A stretch of DNA of 64,000 nt from Paenibacillus mucilaginosus 3016. GTDB taxonomy: Bacteria; Bacillota; Bacilli; Paenibacillales; NBRC-103111. A program made the translations under genes and the position numbers. Location of the stretch: assembly GCF_000250655.1 (NCBI RefSeq), contig NC_016935.1:2250001-2314000 (forward strand), read 5' to 3'. A model generated the notes under the pieces. The model was not told the DNA's origin. It made no database searches and was given only the letters and a program-made list of their open reading frames with translations. How positions within the stretch are numbered: the first letter of the stretch is position 1; every line of letters starts with the position of its first letter. This document shows, one piece after another, positions 1 through 9,157 of this stretch.

Positions 1-1
1 G

Positions 2-505
2 AACTATCTGCTGATCTCGAAGTATCTCGGCATGAAAAATTCCATCTGGGTCCTGATCATCCCCGGGCTGATCAGCGCCTGGAACATGTTCCTGCTCCGC
101 AACTTCTTCGCTTCCATCGATGAGTCGCTTGCCGAATCGGCCAAGATGGATGGAGCCAACGATGCGTACATTCTGATGCGCATCATCCTGCCGGTCTCGC
201 TGCCCGCTCTGGCAACGGTAGGACTGTTCTATGCGCTGGGGTATTGGAATAAATGGTTCGACGCCCTGCTGTATATCAGCGATCCGGACAAGTTCCCGCT
301 GCAGTATCTGATCCAGCGGATCATGAACAACCTGGACTATGTGAACCAGATTGCGGCGGATGTGTCCATTCCGAACTTCATCCCGCCGGCCATCACGGTG
401 CGGCTGGCGACAACGATGGTAACGATCGGTCCGATCGTGCTCCTGTACCCGTTCCTGCAGAGGTATTTCGTCAAGGGATTAATGGTAGGCGCGGTCAAAG
501 GCTGA
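2..505 (+). CDS. Carbohydrate ABC transporter permease, LplC/YtcP type (5' end outside window)
   Basis: C-terminal 167 residues of an inner-membrane permease of the MalG/LplC class, which imports oligosaccharides together with an LplB-type partner, a binding lipoprotein and a shared ATPase. The reading frame is open from base 2 and enters from outside. The EAA-loop signature that docks the ATPase is visible (ESAKMDGAND...ILP). The protein ends in the FVKGLMVGAVKG-type tail typical of LplC proteins, and the same tail is seen in the other two LplC-like permeases of this window. The lipoprotein gene starts 60 bases downstream, so the two are probably cotranscribed. The LplB partner should lie just upstream of the window. 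Confidence 0.93.
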   Translation, partial: NYLLISKYLGMKNSIWVLIIPGLISAWNMFLLRNFFASIDESLAESAKMDGANDAYILMRIILPVSLPALATVGLFYALGYWNKWFDALLYISDPDKFPLQYLIQRIMNNLDYVNQIAADVSIPNFIPPAITVRLATTMVTIGPIVLLYPFLQRYFVKGLMVGAVKG

Positions 506-565
506 TCTGCTCTATAACTGCAAGCTGAGACTACGACATAGTCAGAACAAAAGGAGGATCCATCC

Positions 566-2161
566 ATGACAATAAGACGCCTGATGACAGCCCTGATGAC
601 GGCAGCCCTGGCCGGAACTACAGCAGCCTGCGCCGGCGACGATCCCGCCGCTTCGGGATCCGCAGACGCTTCCGGCAAGGATCTGCCTCCGGTCACCCTG
701 AAGGGCATGCTGTTCGGGGACCAGCCGAAGGATCTGCCGCTCGTGCTTGAGGAATTCGAGAAGCGGACGAAGGATACACTGAACACGAAGCTCAGTATCG
801 AGTGGAATCCGGTCAGCGACCATAAGCAGAAGGTCAAGCTGATGATGGCCGCAGGGGAGGAGATGGATTTTGTCTTCGATGCGGAATTCATGAATCTCAA
901 GGAGCTCGTCCCCCAAGGGGCGTATGCACCCCTCGACCAATACTATAACAACGATGCTTACCCGGGACTCAAGAAAGCGTTCTCTCCCGAGTTTGTGGAA
1001 GCAAACAAACGCAGTGACGGACACATCTATACGATTCCGTTCACTCAATACTTCTATGATATCCAGGTGATCTACCTCCGCAAGGATCTCCGGGAGAAAT
1101 ACGGCATGCCGCCGATCAGCTCCTACGAGGATCTGCAGAAGTTCTACGAGCGGGTGCTTGCCGATGAGAAAGGGATGACCCCGCTTGCCCTGAGAGGAGT
1201 CAGCGGCTATCAGGATATCCTGGCCTCGGACGAGCCCGAGAGCAGGACCGTTCGGCCGATCCTGGTGAGCGGCATCCCGTACCTGGTGCATCTGTCCGAC
1301 GATCTCCAAACGGTCAAGAACGTCGTCATCGCCGGCGACCCGGCTTCCGAGTGGGCGAAGCTGCCGGCTCCGTTCAGCACGATGAAGACCACGTTCCCGC
1401 AGTATGACAAATGGGCCATGTGGCGGAAATACCTGGAGAAGGACGTACTTAGCCAGAAGGACCAAAAGGCCTTCTTCATGTCCGGCAAGGCGGCATCCTA
1501 CCACGGCACGCTGTCGTCGTACGCCGCAGACCGCAAGAAGCTGCAGGATACGCTGGCCGGAGCGGATCTGGAATTCTTCGTCTTCCGCAAGAATATGCGG
1601 GAGATGAAGCCGCAGAGCATCGGTACAAACTACAAGTCGAACAACTCGATCGCCATCCCGGTCACCTCGGAGAACATCGACCGGACGATGAAATTCTTCG
1701 ACTGGCTGTTCGCCTCCCGCGAGAATCACGATCTTTTCGAACACGGGATTCCCGGCAAGCACTGGGAAGCTGTAGGCGACACGGGCATCAAGCTGCTGTC
1801 CGAATCCAAGAATTATACCTTCCCGGGCTATGAACTGACCTGGAACCCGACCTTGATCCGTATGAATACGGAGCTGGATGACACGGCGAAGAGATACTTC
1901 GAATATTCGGCGAAGGCGGACTCGTACTACGCGCCGGTGCTCGCCAAGTTCACCTTCGACAACTCGGGTGTGAAGGGCGAATTCGCCAATATCGCTTCGA
2001 AGGCCGAGCCTTTCGTCCAGCAGCTCAAAACCGGCCAGTTTCCGGACTGGGAAGACCAGTTCACGAGGCTGAACGGGGAGCTGAAGGCACTGGGGCTGGA
2101 TAAGCTCCGGGCCGAGGTGCAGAAGCAGGTGCAGGCTTACCTGGATGGAGGCGGCCAATAG
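566..2161 (+). CDS. Extracellular sugar-binding lipoprotein of ABC transporter
   Basis: 531-residue family-1-type extracellular solute-binding protein, the substrate receptor for the permease just upstream. The N-terminus is a lipoprotein signal peptide: two Arg, a hydrophobic stretch and a lipobox ending TAAC, so Cys22 is the predicted lipidated residue. The -3 position is Thr, which is slightly unusual. AAGGAGG at 551-557 sits 8 bases before the ATG. The body has the usual mix of Trp/Tyr-rich ligand-site segments and a C-terminal helix (LRAEVQKQVQAYLDGG) shared by LplA-like proteins. A good intrinsic terminator follows at 2196. The substrate cannot be read from sequence; the neighbouring lyase, GH127 and GH88 genes suggest uronate-containing oligosaccharides (inference). 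Confidence 0.93.
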   Translation: MTIRRLMTALMTAALAGTTAACAGDDPAASGSADASGKDLPPVTLKGMLFGDQPKDLPLVLEEFEKRTKDTLNTKLSIEWNPVSDHKQKVKLMMAAGEEMDFVFDAEFMNLKELVPQGAYAPLDQYYNNDAYPGLKKAFSPEFVEANKRSDGHIYTIPFTQYFYDIQVIYLRKDLREKYGMPPISSYEDLQKFYERVLADEKGMTPLALRGVSGYQDILASDEPESRTVRPILVSGIPYLVHLSDDLQTVKNVVIAGDPASEWAKLPAPFSTMKTTFPQYDKWAMWRKYLEKDVLSQKDQKAFFMSGKAASYHGTLSSYAADRKKLQDTLAGADLEFFVFRKNMREMKPQSIGTNYKSNNSIAIPVTSENIDRTMKFFDWLFASRENHDLFEHGIPGKHWEAVGDTGIKLLSESKNYTFPGYELTWNPTLIRMNTELDDTAKRYFEYSAKADSYYAPVLAKFTFDNSGVKGEFANIASKAEPFVQQLKTGQFPDWEDQFTRLNGELKALGLDKLRAEVQKQVQAYLDGGGQ

Positions 2162-2195
2162 AAAAGGGGTTCTAGACACACGAATACTCGACTTG

Positions 2196-2225
2196 AAAGC
2201 CGCCTATCGTGCGGCTTTTTCTTTT
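2196..2225 (+). terminator. Intrinsic terminator after binding-protein gene
   Basis: An 8-bp stem (AAAGCCGC / GCGGCTTT) with a 7-base loop is followed by a T-rich run. It closes the transporter operon and separates it from the lyase gene. Confidence 0.8.
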
Positions 2226-2529
2226 GGAGGGGGTGCGGAGAGACAAGAATATATATTTATTAAGGGCCGCGTCAGTTGCTTTTTCTTATATTCGGATATG
2301 TTCTTGTCCAAAGATGCCCTGATTTCAAGCAGTTTAGATAGATCAAAAGTGTTCAAATCAACCAAAGCAGGAAAGGTTTCTTCAGTATTCAACCAATCCG
2401 GTATTTTTCAAACAATCCCTTGGACGAGTAGCGATGGAATCGCCAACGTTCAAACTGGCGAATGCCGGAAATCCCCACTACACTCAGGATACATCCGGTT
2501 CTTAGTCGCCGAATGAAGGTCAAAATGGG
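2226..2529. other. Intergenic region upstream of the lyase gene
   Basis: About 300 bases without a convincing gene. A minus-strand open frame (2204-2415, TTG start at 2392) encodes a lysine-rich helical peptide containing LSKLLEIRASLDKNISEY. It has no clear ribosome binding site and runs into the terminator, so it may be a gene remnant. A short hairpin (CGCCA...TGGCG, about 2440-2462) lies 70 bases before the lyase start. No convincing sigma-A promoter was recognised. Confidence 0.4.
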
Positions 2530-5500
2530 GTGATCGCTGTGATAACGAAGATCGATCTATTGAAGGATTGGAACGTATCGGGAGTTCAGGATGCGAAGGG
2601 CGGCTATGCACTGGCCGATTCCGTAACTTTGGAGTACCCGTCGCCCGTGAATGCCGTCGGCTGGTATGGAATGGGGTTCGAACGTGGGAACGACTCGTCC
2701 TTGGACGCGATGGGATGGTATGGGTTAAAGCTCGCTCTGCGCTCCGATGCAGAGGAGGCCGAGATCAGGGTGATGGCCGGGTTCATGGATGGGCGGAGCG
2801 TAAGCACGAGACTCCTGCTGGCCGGCCCTGCAGAGCACCGTGTTAAAGTGAGGCTGGCCGATTTTGAAATCGAGGGCATCAAGGCGAATATCTGGAGGTT
2901 CCTCAAAAGCTTCGAGCTGCTCGGGAATGCGGATCTTTTATCCGCAAGTCTGGTACGGGGAGACCGGATTTATGTGGAAACGAATGTGCTTGGCCGGTCG
3001 GGGGCTGTAGACGAAGACGTCATCTATACGATGAACGTTCATAACTGCACGGATGCCCGGCAGCGTGTATCGGTGAGACAGCTCTTCTATGGGTGGGAAT
3101 CCCTGCTGCCCGTAATAACGCCGGAACAGTTTGTTCTGGAGCCGCGTGCTAGCCAGGAGGTTGCGGCTGCCGTCAAGGTGCATCAAGCGATGGTGCAGGG
3201 AGGCCATGAAACGACGGTGCTGCAGTTTGTACCGAATGGCGACAGCGGCAGTGCCGTGAAGGTAGAGTTCAAGACGCTAAGCCGGCTGCCGCATCCATAT
3301 ATTTACCATAATGAGCAGCAGTGGCGTGAAACCAGAGAGAAGATCGACAAGTATCCGCAGTTCAAGCCGGGGTATGATCAGATCCTTGCTGACGCGGACA
3401 ACTGGGAAGTCAAGCCTCCGGTTCCGGTGGATGAGCGGGATTACTGCTACGACACCCATGAGGAGCATGGGATCATGTCGGCCGCTTACGCATATGCGCT
3501 GACAGGTGAGATCCGGTATGCCGAGAAGGTGGCACAGTTCCTGCGCTATTTTATCGACGACGAGACAGGCTACCCCCGGAAGAAAAAAGGCTGTTCCCAA
3601 AGCTATGTCCAGGAAGGGCACTTTTTTCAGCATCTCGCCATTCCTTATGACATCATCCACAGTGCAGGAGTCCTTACACCGGATGAGCACAAAGGGGTGG
3701 AGAAGACGTTCCGGATTTATATGGATATTCTCGACCATCACATCCAGCGCGGGCATATCTCGAATTGGCTGCTGTCCGAAATCACCGGTGCGTTCTACTG
3801 CGCACTGGCGATCGAGGATATCGAACGGGCCCTGCGGTTCGTGTTCGGCCCGGGAGGGGCGGTCGACCAGTTGAAGTACGGTTTGTTTAATGATGGCTGG
3901 TGGTACGAATGCTCTGTCGGTTACAACACCTGGGTTTCTTCGATGTTTATACATATGGCCCGTGCGCTGCTTCCTTTTGGATACAACATCCTGCATACGC
4001 ACTTCGCGGTCCCCTTCAGTGACGAAGTGAACAGCACCTACCGCGGAGCGGATGCGGAAGTAAAGTTCGGGATGTACAACAAGAAGTGGGGCGGCCGTGT
4101 CAAGAACTATGTCTGCATCAAAGATATGTTCGACGCGGCCATTCCGTTTCTGGACTACAGGGGCGTCCTGTTTGGCATCAGCGACTCGGACGAGAAAAAG
4201 CTGGAGGGGGTGCACTTCGGCTCCACCTACGACCTTGCCTACCACTATTACAAGGATCCGGAGTACATTCCTGTCATAAAGCAGAATGTCCGCCCCGACC
4301 CGATCTTCGGGCATGCCGAGCTGCCGGATACTCCTTCCTCCTTCATCAAGAAGAATGCTTATTCGGATAATATAGGCATTGCCATGCTGCGGAGCCAGAC
4401 GCCGGAGCGGGAACAACGCGAGCAGATCCAGGCCGTTCTGCGGTACGGCTCCCACGGGTATGCCCACGGGCATTTTGACCGGACGGCACTTCTATCGGTG
4501 ATGCGCTATGGACGCAGCTTCTTCAATCCGGAGCATGTGTGGTGGGGCTATGCGCATTTTATGTACAAATTCTACGTGCAGAATTCGATGACGAAGAACA
4601 TGGTGGCCGTTGACGACAAGGTTCAGGTACCGAGCGATTCCAAACGGCTCTTATTCTACAGCGGTAAAGCGATTCAGGCCGCTGCGGTGGAGACCCAATC
4701 CAAGTGGGCTTATCCGCCTTACGGAGGGATGGTATACAACGAAAATGAAACCCTGCAGGAGCGCTGCCGCAGGAATGCGAGCTCGCTGCCAGAGCTGGAA
4801 GACGCACCGCCGTATGGGGAGATGTCCGATTTCACCGAACCCATACGCCAGAGACGGGTCATGGCCGTCACCGACGATTACATCGTCCTGTTCGATGATG
4901 TGAAGGGCGAGCAGGAGCATGAGTACAGCAGCCTGTTCCAGATCAAAGGCTTCCAGGGGCTGCAGGCTGAAGTGCTGGTGAAGAAAGGACATTCCGGCCA
5001 ATGGACCGAGAATCCTCTGTCCGATGCGCAGTTTATCACGGATTGCCATTGGTATGAAGTGAGAGGGACCAGTACGGCCCGCTTCTGCACGATCTTCGGT
5101 GAAGGGGAGGATCAGCGGGGCAACCGGACGTTCCACAATACCCCAGGGGAGCTGCATATGGATGTGCATACGGCCTGGCCCCGGCAGACGGAGCAGGTCG
5201 TAGGCTTGGCTGCCGAGTATCACGGGATTACGATTCCGATGGAATACCGGGTGGAGGTGGACGGAGCGGTGACTGCCCAAGGGGAATTCGGCGCCTGGCT
5301 GCTCGGCGAAGGCCGGTGCGATGCGGATCTTCGCGGAGCGGAGACGTTAACGCTGCGGGTGAAGCAGCATCCGACCTATAACGAGCAGAATTATGCGCAG
5401 AGAACGAAGCAGGGATTATTCTGGGGTGAAGCTTACGTGGAGCTGGCAGACGGAAGCCGCAGGGACCTGAGCGATCTCATTCTGCACTATGATAATGTCG

Positions 5501-5988
5501 ATCAGGGCTTTGGCATCGGCCGCGATTACGAGGGCGGCCGGGTGACGATCGTGGGCCGGGAGTATCCCGATGCGATCCCGGCAAGCCCGCTGGACCACGA
5601 CAGGGAAGGGGTCATCACGCTGGATCTGACGGGGCTTGGAGCCGTACGCTTCATGGGGCTGATTGGCGCGGATGCCTTTCCGGGGGATGAGGAGCAGAGG
5701 CGCCGGACCTACGGGGTCCGGACACGGGGCAGGGCTGCGCGTTTCATCACCGTAGTGGAGCCCTATGAAGCGGAGGCCATGGTGAAGTCGGTCCGGTCGC
5801 ACGATGAACGGTCCGTGGAGGTGCTCCTCAAGGACGGACGCACCCAAATCATCACGGTAGATGAGCTGGAAGGGGATGACCTTGCCGTCCGGATCGCGGA
5901 GTACCGGGCCGGACAGCTGCTGCGCGAGGAAACGGCAGGGAAGGGGAAGCCTTCATCCGAACCGGTGAAGGCAGGACTCTGTCGGTAG
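2530..5988 (+). CDS. Heparinase II/III-like polysaccharide lyase
   Basis: 1152-residue protein of the heparinase II/III-like (alginate lyase superfamily) fold: an alpha/alpha toroid followed by a large antiparallel beta-sandwich. Members cleave uronic-acid glycans by beta-elimination. The toroid lies around residues 280-620, with helices such as MSAAYAYALTG and GWWYECSVGYN. The characteristic heparinase II/III segment starts at A645 and contains His646, His648, Asp650 and Arg651 (AHGHFDR). No signal peptide is visible, so the enzyme probably acts on imported oligosaccharides. The start is GTG; a second GTG three codons on (2539) is possible, and the ribosome binding site is weak (GAAGG). The exact PL family and substrate cannot be assigned by eye. 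The nearby GH88 would consume its unsaturated products. Confidence 0.85.
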   Translation: MIAVITKIDLLKDWNVSGVQDAKGGYALADSVTLEYPSPVNAVGWYGMGFERGNDSSLDAMGWYGLKLALRSDAEEAEIRVMAGFMDGRSVSTRLLLAGPAEHRVKVRLADFEIEGIKANIWRFLKSFELLGNADLLSASLVRGDRIYVETNVLGRSGAVDEDVIYTMNVHNCTDARQRVSVRQLFYGWESLLPVITPEQFVLEPRASQEVAAAVKVHQAMVQGGHETTVLQFVPNGDSGSAVKVEFKTLSRLPHPYIYHNEQQWRETREKIDKYPQFKPGYDQILADADNWEVKPPVPVDERDYCYDTHEEHGIMSAAYAYALTGEIRYAEKVAQFLRYFIDDETGYPRKKKGCSQSYVQEGHFFQHLAIPYDIIHSAGVLTPDEHKGVEKTFRIYMDILDHHIQRGHISNWLLSEITGAFYCALAIEDIERALRFVFGPGGAVDQLKYGLFNDGWWYECSVGYNTWVSSMFIHMARALLPFGYNILHTHFAVPFSDEVNSTYRGADAEVKFGMYNKKWGGRVKNYVCIKDMFDAAIPFLDYRGVLFGISDSDEKKLEGVHFGSTYDLAYHYYKDPEYIPVIKQNVRPDPIFGHAELPDTPSSFIKKNAYSDNIGIAMLRSQTPEREQREQIQAVLRYGSHGYAHGHFDRTALLSVMRYGRSFFNPEHVWWGYAHFMYKFYVQNSMTKNMVAVDDKVQVPSDSKRLLFYSGKAIQAAAVETQSKWAYPPYGGMVYNENETLQERCRRNASSLPELEDAPPYGEMSDFTEPIRQRRVMAVTDDYIVLFDDVKGEQEHEYSSLFQIKGFQGLQAEVLVKKGHSGQWTENPLSDAQFITDCHWYEVRGTSTARFCTIFGEGEDQRGNRTFHNTPGELHMDVHTAWPRQTEQVVGLAAEYHGITIPMEYRVEVDGAVTAQGEFGAWLLGEGRCDADLRGAETLTLRVKQHPTYNEQNYAQRTKQGLFWGEAYVELADGSRRDLSDLILHYDNVDQGFGIGRDYEGGRVTIVGREYPDAIPASPLDHDREGVITLDLTGLGAVRFMGLIGADAFPGDEEQRRRTYGVRTRGRAARFITVVEPYEAEAMVKSVRSHDERSVEVLLKDGRTQIITVDELEGDDLAVRIAEYRAGQLLREETAGKGKPSSEPVKAGLCR

Positions 5989-6107
5989 TACGCCGGCAGA
6001 GCGGCTGCGTTCTACTCCGGAACCAAGATATTCGCTACGAATCAAGCTCACGGAACCGAACATAACACAGTCCGGGTGGACAGCACGTGAGGCAGCATGC
6101 AATAGCA

Positions 6108-6150
6108 AAGAGAAGGAGTCTCTGCTGAAGATACGGCGGAGGCTTCTCTT
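6108..6150. terminator. Possible bidirectional terminator
   Basis: Arms AAGAGAAG and CTTCTCTT flank a 27-base loop between the convergent lyase and AraC genes. The loop is long and there is no strong T run, so the call is weak. Confidence 0.3.
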
Positions 6151-6194
6151 AATTCTAAGCAAGCCGGACAGGAGCTGCCGAAGGGTTCAGGCGC

Positions 6195-7082
6195 TTACTC
6201 CCTATCCTTCTCTTGGCGCTGCGGCTGATAAAATTGGCGTGCATACGCAGACGGCGGCTCGCCGAAGGTCTTCTTGAACACCCGGCTGAAGTAGAAGGGG
6301 TTCTGGTAGCCGAGCCGCTCGCTGATTTCGGCGATGTTCAGCGTACTGTGGCGGATCAGCTTCACCGCCTCGTTCAGTTTGAGCCGGGTATGCGCTTCAA
6401 TGATGCTTTGACCCGTGGCCTTGCTGAAGGAGGAGGAGACATAGCTGTAATTCATGCTCAAGTGGGCTGCCAGCTTGGCGCCATCGAAAGGCTCTTCGAT
6501 GCGAGCGGTTAAGTAGGCCATCACACGTTCAGCCAAGCGGGCTCCGGAACCCATGGCTCCGTTCGCCGAACGTGAGGCGGATGTATGCAGGTCCAGCAAA
6601 AATGAATAAACACTCAAGCTGGCCCGTGTCATCCGGTGGCTGCCGGCTTCTTGCAGGCCTGTAAACATGGAGGCCAGACGCTCTTCCGTTCCCGGTTCCG
6701 CAGTGCCGTATTTCGGGAGGGAAATCCTGTAACGGTAATGATCGGGAGCGTAATACTCGATGCGGGGGAGAGGAGGATGCTCTTTGTAATCCGCCTGCTC
6801 TTCCGGGACCGTATTGAAATGGATCCAGTACCACTCGGTGCCCGCAGGGGTGGAAGGCAGCCCCCAGTGATGCAGGCCTTTGTGAAGGAATAAGAACTCC
6901 CTCTCCCGGACGACAAAAGCGGTATCCTCCTCAATAACCTGCATGCTGCCCCGGGATACATAGAGGAACACATGATATTCCAACACCCGGTCGGGATGGG
7001 AATACAGGCTGTCCGTCCGGTTCCAGCCGATATCCCGGACGAGGGGAAAGCGGTCTGCCGTCAGTATGATGGCGGGGTTCAA
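6195..7082 (-). CDS. AraC family transcriptional regulator
   Basis: 295-residue regulator with an N-terminal cupin-like sugar-sensing domain (about 1-170) and a C-terminal double helix-turn-helix (about 195-290). The AraC signature is present (NIAEISERLGYQNPFYFSRVFKK...FGEPPSAY, read in parts). The start is TTG, chosen because AAAGGAGC lies at a proper distance upstream; no better ATG exists. It is transcribed divergently from the GH127/GH88 genes, with about 150 bp between, so it is likely their local activator. The shared spacer contains a TTGTAT/ATACAA inverted repeat. The effector is unknown. Confidence 0.92.
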   Translation of the reverse strand: MNPAIILTADRFPLVRDIGWNRTDSLYSHPDRVLEYHVFLYVSRGSMQVIEEDTAFVVREREFLFLHKGLHHWGLPSTPAGTEWYWIHFNTVPEEQADYKEHPPLPRIEYYAPDHYRYRISLPKYGTAEPGTEERLASMFTGLQEAGSHRMTRASLSVYSFLLDLHTSASRSANGAMGSGARLAERVMAYLTARIEEPFDGAKLAAHLSMNYSYVSSSFSKATGQSIIEAHTRLKLNEAVKLIRHSTLNIAEISERLGYQNPFYFSRVFKKTFGEPPSAYARQFYQPQRQEKDRE

Positions 7083-7173
7083 CAGGGATCCTGCTCCTTT
7101 CCGGCTGTTCCTTATCTCAGTATAAATAACAAAAAAAGTATAGGCAAATGCTAAATCCAGTGCATGTACCCCG

Positions 7174-7192
7174 TTGTATTAAGACTATACAA
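7174..7192. promoter_or_regulatory. Inverted repeat in AraC / GH127 divergent spacer
   Basis: TTGTAT and ATACAA are separated by 7 bases, 40 bp before the GH127 start. The right arm overlaps a TATACAAT that could serve as a -10 element. It is a candidate operator for the divergent AraC regulator; this is inferred from position only. Confidence 0.35.
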
Positions 7193-7231
7193 TGAAGGTG
7201 TGGAACAAAAATTGTACGGGGGGAAGGAACT

Positions 7232-9157
7232 ATGAGAAAGACAGCCATGAAGGAGCTCTCGTCTGGCCGGGTCAGGCTTGCGCCCGGACCGCTTCAAGCA
7301 AGACTGGAACTCAACAAGCGGTACGTGATGAGTCTGACGAACGAAAACCTGCTCCGGAATTTCTATCTGGAAGCGGGATTGTGGAGCTACAGCGGCAATG
7401 GAGGCACGACAAGCGCAACCACGACGAGCACGGATGGCCCCGAGCATTGGCACTGGGGCTGGGAATCGCCGACGTGCGAGCTGCGCGGCCATATTATGGG
7501 GCACTGGCTGTCGGCCGCAGCCACGATCTATGGACAGACGCAGGACGGGCTGGTCAAAGCGAAAGCGGATTACATCGTGGCAGAATTGGCGCGTTGTCAG
7601 GAAGCGAACGGAGGAGAATGGCTGGCTGCCTTCCCGGAAAGTTATATGCACCGCATCGCGAGGGGGAAGTACGTATGGGCTCCGCATTATACGATCCATA
7701 AGCTGCTTATGGGACTCTATGACATGTACCGGCTGGCTGGCAGCGCCGCGGCACTCGAGCTGATGACCAATATGGCGGCCTGGTTTTACCGCTGGACGGA
7801 CGGGTTCACCCGGGAAGAGATGGACGACCTGCTCGACCTGGAGACGGGCGGCATGCTGGAGACCTGGGCCGATCTCTACGGGGTGACAGGCAGCGGAGCC
7901 CATCTGGAGCTCGTCCGCCGATATGACCGGCGGCGGTTCTTCGATGCGCTGCTGGAAGGCCGCGACGTCCTGACGAATAAGCACGCGAACACGCAGATTC
8001 CCGAGATTCTCGGCGCGGCCCGGGCGTGGGAGGTTACCGGCGAGGAGCGGTACCGCCGGATCGTGGAGGCCTTCTGGCGCTGTGCCGTGTCCGAGCGCGG
8101 CTATACAGCGACCGGCGCAGGGGATAACGGCGAGCTGTGGATGCCGCAGGGGGAGATGGCTGCCAGGCTCGGTGCAGGGCAGGAGCACTGCTGCAACTAC
8201 AACATGATGCGCCTGGCGCAGGTGCTGCTCCGCTGGACGGGAGATCCCGCCTATGCGGATTATTGGGAGCGGCGGTTCGTCAACGGCGTGCTTGCCCACC
8301 AGCATGGGGAGACCGGCATGATCTCGTACTTCATCGGTCTCGGTGCCGGCAGCAGGAAGACCTGGGGAACGCCGACGGGGCACTTCTGGTGCTGTCACGG
8401 TACATTAATGCAGGCGAATGCCTCCTATGAGGGGCAGATCTTCATGGAAGAGGAAGACGGCCTTGCAGTCTGTCAATGGCTGCCCTCGAAGCTGGAGTAC
8501 GAGATCGGCGGCACGGCCATCCGGCTGCGGATCGAGCAGGATGGGCAGCACGGGCTCGAGCCGCTGAGCAGCTGGTCTGTCACAGGCATGACGGCCATCA
8601 CGCGGGCCGATCTGCCGCCGATCCCGGTACACCGTCCGGACCGGTTCATGTACAGACTGACCTTTGAAGCCGAACGGGCTGTTACGTTCAAGCTGCGCAT
8701 GCGCCTTCCTTGGTGGCTGAGCGGAGAGCCGGTGATTACCGTGAACGGTGAAGCTCCCCTACAAGGAGAGCTGAAGCCCTCTACGTTCGTGGAGCTTGAG
8801 AGGGAATGGAAGAGCGGCGATACGATTACGGTTGAACTGCCCAAGGGGCTGAAGGCTGAAGCTCTTCCGGGGGAACCGGGCACCGTCGCTTTCCTGGACG
8901 GTCCGATCGTACTGGCGGGCCTGACGGCGGAAGAGCGCATCCTGACCGGGAACCTGGAGCAACCGGAGACACTGCTGGCTGCGGACCGGGAGCGCAATCA
9001 CGGGTGGTGGAGTCCGGGCTATTACCGTACCGTAGGGATCGACCGCGGCTTTCGCTTTGTCCCCCTGTACGAGATCAAGGATGAAATCTATTCGGTCTAT
9101 TTTCCGGTACGGGCTCATGGTGCGGCCGGCCGGGAGAATGGGGAGGTGTCCAAGTGA
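7232..9157 (+). CDS. GH127-like beta-L-arabinofuranosidase (DUF1680)
   Basis: 641-residue member of the GH127/DUF1680 family: an N-terminal (alpha/alpha)6 barrel followed by beta-sandwich domains. In the characterised Bifidobacterium enzyme HypBA1, a zinc-bound cysteine acts as nucleophile, with Glu338, Cys340, Cys417 and Cys418 coordinating. The matching pattern is present here as Glu318-His-Cys320 and Cys387-Cys388-His (EHCCNYN and FWCCHG), so the active site looks intact. No signal peptide, hence cytoplasmic. ATG follows GGGGGAAGGAACT. Its last bases overlap the GH88 start by 4 bp. Specificity within the family is broad, so beta-L-arabinofuranosidase is the family name rather than a proven activity. 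Confidence 0.88.
   Translation: MRKTAMKELSSGRVRLAPGPLQARLELNKRYVMSLTNENLLRNFYLEAGLWSYSGNGGTTSATTTSTDGPEHWHWGWESPTCELRGHIMGHWLSAAATIYGQTQDGLVKAKADYIVAELARCQEANGGEWLAAFPESYMHRIARGKYVWAPHYTIHKLLMGLYDMYRLAGSAAALELMTNMAAWFYRWTDGFTREEMDDLLDLETGGMLETWADLYGVTGSGAHLELVRRYDRRRFFDALLEGRDVLTNKHANTQIPEILGAARAWEVTGEERYRRIVEAFWRCAVSERGYTATGAGDNGELWMPQGEMAARLGAGQEHCCNYNMMRLAQVLLRWTGDPAYADYWERRFVNGVLAHQHGETGMISYFIGLGAGSRKTWGTPTGHFWCCHGTLMQANASYEGQIFMEEEDGLAVCQWLPSKLEYEIGGTAIRLRIEQDGQHGLEPLSSWSVTGMTAITRADLPPIPVHRPDRFMYRLTFEAERAVTFKLRMRLPWWLSGEPVITVNGEAPLQGELKPSTFVELEREWKSGDTITVELPKGLKAEALPGEPGTVAFLDGPIVLAGLTAEERILTGNLEQPETLLAADRERNHGWWSPGYYRTVGIDRGFRFVPLYEIKDEIYSVYFPVRAHGAAGRENGEVSK

Noticed and set aside
542..2179. 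Long minus-strand ORF of 545 codons
   Set aside because: Antisense shadow of the binding-lipoprotein gene; high-GC coding sequence leaves the opposite frame open. No ribosome binding site or family-like sequence.
2204..2392. Minus-strand ORF of 62 codons after the lipoprotein gene
   Set aside because: Peptide looks protein-like, but there is no ribosome binding site and its 3' end is the terminator stem; kept only as a possible remnant.
3277..4473. Minus-strand ORF of 398 codons
   Set aside because: Shadow of the heparinase-like gene, which has clear family motifs on the plus strand.
7151..8398. Minus-strand ORF of 415 codons
   Set aside because: Shadow of the GH127 gene; rich in Arg, Pro and His as expected of antisense translation.
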